The notes under the pieces were generated by a model. It was given only the letters and a program-made list of their open reading frames with translations. It was not told the origin of the DNA and did not search any database. From Sthenelais limicola (Eukaryota > Annelida > Polychaeta > Phyllodocida > Sigalionidae), in NCBI GenBank assembly GCA_942159475.1, contig OW804096.1, positions 128,020,941-128,084,940 on the forward strand: DNA of 64,000 nucleotides, written 5' to 3'. The position numbers and the translations under genes are program-made. Below are positions 54,931 through 64,000 of the stretch, piece after piece; position 1 is the stretch's first letter; every line of letters starts with the position of its first letter.

Positions 54931-57900
54931 GAATCCTGCAAAGGTCTAGTTATATTATTGATTGACGGGTGATCCAATGTTATTGGTAGATGAGATCGTT
55001 AATTCCATATGTCTCTGGCACCCTGGAAAACCAGTGTAATGCTCTATAGAACTTTTGCCCTGGCGCTTTCCCCAAAGGGCTTTCCAATTCATATGAACAG
55101 AAATTCGGTTTATTTCAATTAATTTTAAGTAAACAACATCGCCATTGTATCAAGTGCGTGCATATGGACTGCTATGGAGATCAATCAATGTTTAGCACGG
55201 ATGTGCATGGATGAAGACTAGATACCTACCCTTGGTATTTCGGTGTCTCAAGTCCCGCTAGGCGGCATTCTTGTCGTATACATGCCAAATAATCGCCTCC
55301 CCTCGAGTCACGTTCCATTTTTCTACGGCAGGTAGCAGCATCGCTATTTCTGATAGGTGTCTCTTCGTATCCACCACCTTCGCACTTGCTGAGTATGCGA
55401 TGAATGTAAATGAAGTCATTATCTCAAATCAAAATGAAGTAGGATTTTGTAGGCCCTATAGACTACATTTATTGGCCACATGCCCACCCGTCAATAGAGG
55501 CCCCTCTTTCTAATTTTATAATTGTACTAATAAGTTTCAGGTGGTAATAGGCCTACAGTCTCTTGCCATGTAATTTACTATAACAATAATTAAGGCTCCA
55601 CTTTCTAATTTCATTATTGGACGTTTATTTTATTATTGTAATAGGGTTCAGGTGAAAGTATCATACCGTGTCTTGCCATGTAATTTACTATAACATTTTC
55701 ATGTATATGCACCAATGTATACATGTCTCCTGTATAGTAAGTATTACTTGTATCGGGGTTACAGGCTACTTATTAACGTTTTAACGAAATTCTCAGTAAT
55801 TCGAAAGAAATAATAAACGCACTCGTGCGAAATTTTAAGTAATTCGGAAAAAAAATGTGAATTATTTCTGCGAGTCACATTTAAATCCAGTTGGGTAGCT
55901 ATTGCTAACACAAATGGAAAATCTAAAAATATATCTTTCCATACAATGCAAACTATTTAATGGGGCAATAAGTGGCCGTAAATCTTTCACATCACCAGTC
56001 ACAACTATACACTTTTCTTCCGGTTATTTTAATTCCTTGACAAAACCATATGCCAGTATAGGGGAAGAATACGGACTCTTTGAATGTGTGATAAATGCTT
56101 TTTAAAACAAATTGAATAATCCATCCAATTTGAAGCTAGCGAGACACATCCCTGACAAAATAGGATTACGTAACAATTAAAACACTTGCCGAGGCAATAC
56201 CAAGATTTGTCTAGCAAATGCGTAAGTTTTTGTCAGTGGCAGATTGTTAAGATAGTCATCTAGCATTCCTGGGGATCAATATTGTTTCTAGGTGTAGGGT
56301 GACATATGAGTTTTATATGGATAAGGAATTCAATGAAGCCATATAAATGTCATGCACGTTTGGATAGTGCATTTCGCTGACAACCAAAGTGTTTTACCTG
56401 GGGTTTACAAACTTCTGGCTGCAACGCAGGCACAGATGGTGGGGTACAATAGTTAATAGTGTGGCATCGACAATAGATTTTCGAGAATAAATGTGACTGT
56501 TTTCACGAAATCAGTCGCATGGCAACATTTTTGTGTGAAATGGCGATCGGCGATCATTCACGGTCTATAGGCTTACTACCACCACGAGTAGGGCAAATGC
56601 ATATTTTGGACCTCAATAGGTCAAAGACAAACTTAAGCAATATATATGATTTCGATTAGTATTCCACCATACAAATTAAGCACACACATTTCTTCTGAAA
56701 TGTAGACAAGGAAGGAAACCAATGGTTGTCAATCAAACTAGTTAAGCTGTACTAATATGATGCTACAAATGTAGAATCATATTTGTACAGTTCAACTCGT
56801 GTGGGCTTTTTGCATGAGACCAATTATGAAATACCTTCCATTTGAATATTTTGTACTCGTATACCAAGAACATAAATCCAGTAGCAACATTCAAGCTGGT
56901 GGCGGGGGGGGGGGGGGTCTTTGACGGGAAATTCATTGCGAATGTCCAACTCAATGGACCAGCCCCTCGATCAGTTCCGTCGGTCAATACACCTGCTCAC
57001 TGACCAATGAGTGGTCATTTATCCCACACAATGGTCATGTATACATTTCAATGGTAACCTTGCATCACCAAAAACTGACCAGCCTTTGGCGGCAGGGCCG
57101 GAGTCAAGAAAGCGGCTGTTGGAAGTTGTATAAGCCTCAAATTTAGTGCTGGACCATACCTTGGCTCTTTGTTCTGTTCAGGTCCTGGGACCCTACCATA
57201 GCCGCTAAATAAACACGGTAGCGCGTTCCTAACTCTACCATTCTTTACAAATAGTGCTCGAATATTTTGAAGAGTATTTCTGGACTGTCCATATCGGTTT
57301 GAATTGTGATCATGGATGGGATTTGATAGCGACCAAAACGTTTATAAATGAGATATCTGTTCTTACCCCTCTATATACATAGGCTTACGTCTCCCTAAAT
57401 TCGGATATTGGCATCATAATTTGAATGAGATTTTCGTTTTGTTTGGGAGTTCCTCATGGGGCGCTGTTTTATTAACATAAATCTCTTGAAATAATAAGTA
57501 ATTCAGATAGAGCATCACCCTTACCTAGAGAGTTACATAACAAGAAATGCAGGTATAATCTATCTATCTACTTTTGTTGAGGGGAAACAAATAACCGCAC
57601 ATACACATGGTACATACATATTCATCGAAGGAAAACTCCACAAAAACAACACATACAAAAAAGAAAATAAGAAAAATAGTTGTTATATTATATTCCTAAG
57701 TAACTCAGCGAGTCCATTTAGTGTAACAATATTTCAACATAATCTTCAATGGGTGATTGGGCACCTGGCTGCACCTGAAGGACCCGAGTCCTTCTAATCT
57801 GAAATGGGTATATCGACATCGTCATTGTGCCCTTTTTAAAAAGTTAGTGTAATAATGATGTTAGGCAGGCAAAATTAATCATAATTATGAGCAAACTTTA

Positions 57901-60900
57901 TAATTATGTAATAAAAAGCGAATTAAGCTTGACTCGATACACACCAGAGGGTTGAGGCATGTCTTGTTAGCCATCTTTGACAACCAACCGACTGTTGTCC
58001 AAACAACCCAGTTTCAAGCCCTAAGCATTGTCAAAGGACTTGCTATTAACGAGTGACGCTATCTTATTTTTGTATCCAATATTATGCCAATAAATACTAA
58101 TTAATTGCAAAGGTATGCACTTTGTTGAACCGCGATCTTAGGAACCATATTGTAATTCAGGCAACTATTCACGTCAGGTCTTTGATGTTTGAATCTTATC
58201 TTTGATTCATATCTGCCTCTATTATTCCATCTTTAAAAAAGTCCCAGACTTTCAAAGACATGCACTTCCTAATTAAACCGAGCGACTACAAGACCCTATG
58301 TTCATAACGACCCTTTATCTATGCATCGCGCATGCCTTTGCCCATGCGGCGGTTCCTGACCTTTCCCTTTGATCTCATTCATACATCTCTGAAGCAGCAA
58401 TCATCTCTTAATTCCCAGACTGGCCTTTTTAGGGCGTCCCCGTTATATTTACTGGTGTACATAAGTTTAGTTCATGGTCAACTTGTGTATGAATGGCAGG
58501 CCTCACAATGGCCAGTGGTCAAGGTGTAACAATACCCTTTTGAACAAATTGTTACAGTATTCAGTCGTGTGAGGGTGTTGAGTACACAGAATTTAGCAAA
58601 GGTAGTGCGGTTGTAATTAGGGAATTATGCACCTGAGCTTGGACCGGGGCTTTTGAGGTGACCAGATCAGAGGTCCGACAAGGAAATGTAACTGTGATAA
58701 GCGCAGGTGCTAATGCCTATTTTAATGTGTAGTATTGTTTGTTATGAAAACATTTTGTAGTGGTCAATATAAGTGGGATGGTTGGAGGAATATCATCAAT
58801 GGTGCATGTTTGTGCGCGTGGGATAGTGGGGGGACCCCTGTACTATAGGAAGGATTATGGGGTATGTGAACCAAAACTTGAGTGTTTTCCTTTGTGGCGT
58901 GTGCGTAAATGGACTTTTGAAACATACATATTTCAGGGGTTGATATGGAATATAATACCAGGGAACAAATTAACTGAAGTTGAAAATTAACAGAAATTGC
59001 TCCCCGAGTGTTCAATTAGCATTTAGATGCATGCCACGTTGTAATTATATCAATAAACATTGTTTTAAGAAGTTTCTTTTACATATTCCACACTTATTTA
59101 TTTAAAATGAGTGTAGACCTGTGCTAACGCCAAAAAGTAATGGGACATCACCCTTTCCATACAGTAAGTCTTTCAATTCATTTACCTTTATGGACAATGA
59201 ATCGATGAGACGAGTGCTTTTGTCGCCGACAGCAAGTCTCAAGTGTAGTGTATTTATTTCATTACTCTGTTGAGGCGCGGTTGAATAGGCTACACTGAAC
59301 AAATTCTGAGATGGACCTAAGTAAACATGTGTTCATGAGCTAAATTTAATTTTGGTGCAAGAACATTAACCATGCGCGATTTGTTCCATTGATACACCTT
59401 TAAAAGAGGCGATCACATGGAGCCGGATCGTGTATACATGTGCATCATCGTTGAAATGATTCAGCACTAAAATGGCATTGGAAGAGAAATTGATGCGAAA
59501 AGATTTACAATGATCGGGCCCTAACAAAGAGAAACAAAGAACGAGAGAGAGAGAGAGAGGGAATGGGGAGGAAGAGAGAGAGAGAGAGAGAGAAGAGAGT
59601 GGGGAGGGCGAGAGAAGAGGTAGAGAGAAAGAGAGAAGAGAAGGAAACAAGAAGAGTGTAAATAAGTTGTCGTAAAAAAAAGTGTAAATATATGCATCCA
59701 GACATATATACTATAGTATATTTGATGCATCTCGAAAGATAAGTTTAAAGAGGTAAGAAAAGAATACAATATTTACCCCCTCCCCCTCCACACACCCCCC
59801 CCCCTCCACCCCCCCCCCCCCCCCCACCCACCCGCCACTCACTCATTTACAAGAGGTTTAATTGCCTTTATGTTTTTGTTAAGCTTCTCAGATATTTCCT
59901 AAAAAGAGTGGTATGCGTTGTTCTGACTGTCATGTTGCTATAGATGCGATCAGCAAGTATCAGAAAAGGTAAACAAATGGTCACCCTTATGTACATACAT
60001 GGGGCAAACGAACGTATCACCTTGGAACGGCTCAATCACTCTAGGAATATCGTTTGCATAAAGTGGACAGATGTGATGTAACCATGTCAGAGTGTCAGTT
60101 TGAAATATGAACAATGTATACCTTGGTTTAAATTTTACATTCCTGACCCCAACAAACTTAGCCGCGTCTGGCATCACTACTTGACAGGACATACTTGAGA
60201 ATGTACGTTGGCGACAGACTGTATATTATTAAAGAGAAATTTATTCATCCCGATCCATAAAGACAAGTGATATAATTATGTTTTAGAGGGTTACAGTATG
60301 GACATGACACAACAGTCTTCCTTCTTAGCAACAGTATATTTATTTTCTTTCTTCAGCTTTATGTTACACTGTGCTGGTAATGATCCAACATATGTTTCGG
60401 CTGTTAATTAGCCTTCCTTCGGATATTATGTTTTATTCATCCAGTAAGAAAATGGTATCTCAATACAGGAAGTTATTTCCCATCCTCTTGCTCATACTTT
60501 CATTAATAATAGTCTATCGTAGAAATTGCATTCCATTATGTCGCTAAGAAATGTAAGTTTTGGAGGAATGCTTGCAATGTTGGAAAAGATCACCATCCAC
60601 CAAACATCAAAGCATCCGCTCAATGCACAATAATAGCTAAATAGATGCAATGCTACATTATTCAGTACCAGCGTTTGACAAAGAAAGCTGCTTATACCCT
60701 GAAATACTTATCATCGAATCCACCACAAACTAAACCTCAAAGGGCAAAATACACTCTTCATGCCATTCATCAACTATGTTTCGCTTTATATCCAATTCCC
60801 CTTCCATAGACTCCTAGGTCCTGCTGTTCTGTTCAACTATGATTCATCTGAATTCTTTTTTCCCTGTCAGGCTTATGTAAATTAACCCCAAAACGACAAA

Positions 60901-63900
60901 GAATAAACCAAAGATACAATATTATTCAGATGTAGATGGACTTGCACATGTTAGATATATTGATTACATACTCCTCCCGCAATCGATATACCCGACGCAA
61001 GAACACAATCCAGACGCCCTACCTCTGACAGTGCCTAAACTAGATGATTAGGGGGTATTCTCTCAGATCACCGGGGGATCATTGAACCACACGTGGGGTA
61101 ATTGTCATACCTTGAGCTGAGATCAAAGAGACCGCAGGGACTTATTCGTTACCTTATACACATACCTGGGCGCATGAAACCGGTCTTAGCCACGTGGGGA
61201 GCACGGACAACGGCGTCCTCCCCATGAACCATTCATCCAAGACGTCTGGATTAATGAATACGACGGTATGGGACGATTGGGTGCTAGCTACGTATCTTCT
61301 GATAAGGGTTTTTGAAATTGATTTTGACGTGTGGTCCGAGTGCAACCGACGATTTCGATAGGTTGTATTAAGTCTTGGGTTTAGTACAAAAGTATTTCTG
61401 AATTATGTGATATTTTGTAATTATAATAATCGCAGGCGGAACATTTTAAGCTTGAGGTTTTTCATTCCCTTTGCTGATATCTGAAATATAATAGTATGTG
61501 TATAGACGTGGCATGAATGATTACAATCAACCCTTGCACATTCGTGATTCGTGTATCTTTTTCCTGAAAAGAATCCTATCGCGATATTTGAAATATAACC
61601 TAAATATATGGGGATGTAAATATGTGTAATAATCCACTACAATATACCTTAGCTATAATACTGAAGGATAAAGTATCATCTGTTTCGAACTTGAAGATAT
61701 TCAAAATTCAGTCGTGACCTGGTGCTTAAATATATAGCAATACCTTAACGTTACTTTAGTTTTAAACCTGCGGAAAATAGCCTCATTCGTGGTAAACCGC
61801 TAACTATTGTTTAGAATCTTTGAAGTTTGTATTTAATCCAACGAAGAACAACTTGCAAGCCTTTCACTACAATATATAGGCACTATAGTTTCATATGACA
61901 CCGGGCAACATAATGTCATATCAGACTATATAATGGTGCAGACAGAAATCAAGGCACTGACCTAGCAACCGCCACTGTTGGCATCAATGCTGTAAGATAA
62001 ACGTATACATACTGTATATTCGGCTGCATACAGGCATAATCGAGTTGAAAACGCTATTCTCAAGGACATAGCAGTTCATATTTTAAGCCAAGGCCCAACC
62101 AACAAAACACGAAATAAAATTACATTCGGATGACATAGTCAGTTCACTTTAAAGTCTCCGTTTGCAAAAATTGCAAACTGAATGCAAAAATTGGTTTTCT
62201 ACCAGTTTTTTTTATAAGGTAATGTTTGTTAATTAACAATTAACTGTTAACTGGCCCTCCACTATGTGTGTAGACCGCGTTTGATCATCGTGATCCCTTC
62301 CTCGTTGTGACCCTATACCACACCACACTTTGATCCAAATGAATAGGGCAACCACTGTAGCATTTTCCCAAGCATTTATAAATGACCCTTGACATTCCTT
62401 TGGACCACAAGAGCTGACCGACGGCATCCTTTCATGTGAGAAAATTGAGGATACACGAATGCAGAAATATTGACTCGAAAAGACCAATGCATGGATAATT
62501 TCTGTGTTGTCTCCACGTTATTCTGGACAAATATGTGCCCACTGCCCGAGACAACTAATTGGACTTCTCTTCAAAACTGATTCATTAACATATGTTCATG
62601 GTTTGTTCCGGACATCGGTGCAAAACTATCACAATAGTAAAACAGAAGGATTAATAGATGCAATTTGGATTGGACACCTAAGGTGTGTTTTGTTTTCCAA
62701 GGGAAGCTAATATTTTCCCAGTGGACTGTGGTCAATGGACCGACAAATTATAATCTGGTAGATATGGTCCGCCTTATGTGTATAAAGAACGAACTCCAGG
62801 TTAAATTCCGATTGCAATTAACACTCTTTAATTCAAGATGTTAGCCAAATTCCACTGGGAGATGTTAGAGAATATGTCTGGAGCTTGTACCTGCAGCATG
62901 GGCCTACCCCAGGGACTGTTGTAGTAAAGCACCAACAATGATAGTGTATTGCTTCACCCCGGTCTTCTGAATTAATCCTCCTTAGAAAGCCTTTGTTCAA
63001 TTGGAAGAAAGTGAGAGGAAATGACGCATCATAATCACCTAACCATTGTTATTTTAAGTATGAATACTTTTCAACAATAGCAGGCAGAAATGAGACAAAT
63101 TTAATCCTGTTCAAAAGGGAAATAATTAAGCCCATCTATTGATACTCGTCCAGATTAGTGGTGGTGAGATTTGAAAAAAGACATCCTTCCTCAGTATTCA
63201 ACAATCTTGGAGGACCACTTCCGTGGGAAATTCGTCACCTACGGATATCCATGGCATGGGTGGTACTGAATGGGATGATTGCTCAATAGATGTATCAACA
63301 TATTGTCTCACTACCCTATTTCTGCCATTAGATAGACCACGTACTTAATGAAATAATGAATTAATCAATTCAACTAGAAAATTATATCAAAATGTTAAAA
63401 ATAAGATAGTATATTTTTTGCAAGAAATATGAATATTCACATCTATATAGCTATATATATCTTATTTGTACCTTGCTGGCTGGCTAATGGATATTAAAAT
63501 GCTTGAATGGTTTTAAAGCCAGGTCGGACTTATTGGTGCAGGACTGAACTCCCCGGAAGTAACCTCTTCCTTTTGAGACATCTTTTAATATCAAAGGGTT
63601 TCATGCACCACGCTAAATAAATTTTGGGAAAAAATAATGACAGGGTATTGATGTAATTGAGACAAGATCTCAGGTCACATAGCTTTGATGTGGGTCTCTT
63701 TCACAGTTCGACAAAAAGAAACAATGATTGAATCTTTTATGAAGGAAAGGTGTGTATTTTTTATTGGTAGAGTCTCCCGCGAAGCTTGCGGCGATTTTGA
63801 TGTAAGATGAAGCAGGCCTATATATGCCTGTGCCGAGAAATGCACCTATATCTCTGTGCTGTGAATTAACAATTGAATAGTTTGTTAGGCGGAACGGATG

Positions 63901-64000
63901 CTTCTACAGATTTGCAAATTGTGTAGGCCTATACCTATCCATAGAAGCCTCTTCCATGCATTGTCTGCTCTCGCAGAAAATGCACTGGATATTTTAATCC
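54931..64000. other. Right end of window: no gene recognised
   Basis: A/T-rich DNA with scattered short frames and simple repeats: a G-run at about 56904-56918, a GA-rich tract at 59545-59640 and a C-rich tract at about 59776-59835. Distal exons or regulatory elements of genes outside the window may be present but cannot be supported. Confidence 0.45.
59545..59640 (+). repeat. GAGA-rich simple repeat
   Basis: (GA)n with GGGA interruptions; the three Leu/Ser-rich minus-strand frames through it are artefacts. Confidence 0.9.

Noticed and set aside
59366..59769. Three overlapping Leu/Ser-rich minus-strand ORFs
   Set aside because: They arise from the GAGA simple repeat at 59545-59640.
61154..61345. 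Possible exon ending SCAQ before GTATGT
   Set aside because: There is no ATG at the proposed start, no clear acceptor, and no recognisable domain.

Overview
This window looks like nuclear DNA of a marine invertebrate. It is A/T-rich, its genes are split by GT-AG introns, and it is packed with metazoan-type transposable elements: an LTR retroelement with an envelope-like gene, a tyrosine-recombinase retrotransposon, a jockey/CR1-like LINE fragment, and many terminal-inverted-repeat (TIR) elements. The phylum cannot be fixed from the sequence alone; a lophotrochozoan or invertebrate deuterostome is the most likely guess. No bacterial features, CRISPR arrays, rRNA or convincing tRNA genes were seen.

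Host genes. (1) Positions 398-4601, + strand: the 3' four exons of a retinol-dehydrogenase-like short-chain dehydrogenase with a long Glu/Lys-rich tail; its 5' exons lie left of the window. (2) Positions 47673 down to 8706, - strand: a complete five-exon chymotrypsin/elastase-like S1 protease of 252 aa. Exons 1-2 sit at 47.1-47.7 kb and exons 3-5 at 8.7-10.3 kb. The 36.8-kb intron between them holds almost all the mobile DNA. (3) Positions 51027 down to 49053, - strand: a four-exon gene for a 105-aa protein ending in a dense cysteine cluster. I do not recognise its family. The region from about 54.9 to 64 kb shows no supportable gene.

The intron is a nested transposon cemetery. Reading left to right: a TIR element with three copies of its end sequence (12.36-14.15 kb); a decayed multicopy nuclease-like gene (14.7-19.0 kb, - strand) split by a TIR element with paired GTATCCACTT motifs (17.07-18.61 kb); and an LTR retroelement (19.3-37.4 kb) that keeps a broken baculovirus-F-like env and an intact 391-aa ORF with a RING-like Cys/His cluster, but no recognisable gag-pol. 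The LTR element was itself hit by a 234-bp insertion, by a 4.45-kb TIR element with about 20 copies of TGTTGTGTTCGGGGAC, by a 4.85-kb Ngaro/PAT-like retrotransposon with apparently intact ORFs, and by a 1.3-kb TIR element with reiterated GTCCCCGTGGGTGGGTAC. Two of these insertions can be proved: an intact second LTR copy and an interrupted reading frame reveal the pre-insertion sites and exact 4-bp target duplications, ATAT and AAAT.

To the right come a small MITE (37.66 kb), a TIR element with perfect 31-bp ends (39.86-41.78 kb), a 3.8-kb relative of the GTATCCACTT element (41.96-45.79 kb) carrying a frameshifted ORF and nearly identical 167-bp direct repeats, and an element built of ATTTTCCCCGCC motifs (46.3-47.0 kb).

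The strongest candidate for something undescribed is this recurrent architecture: several unrelated-looking non-coding TIR elements, each carrying its own short, mostly G/C-rich motif many times inside an A/T-rich body, with 4-bp A/T target duplications where these can be proved.
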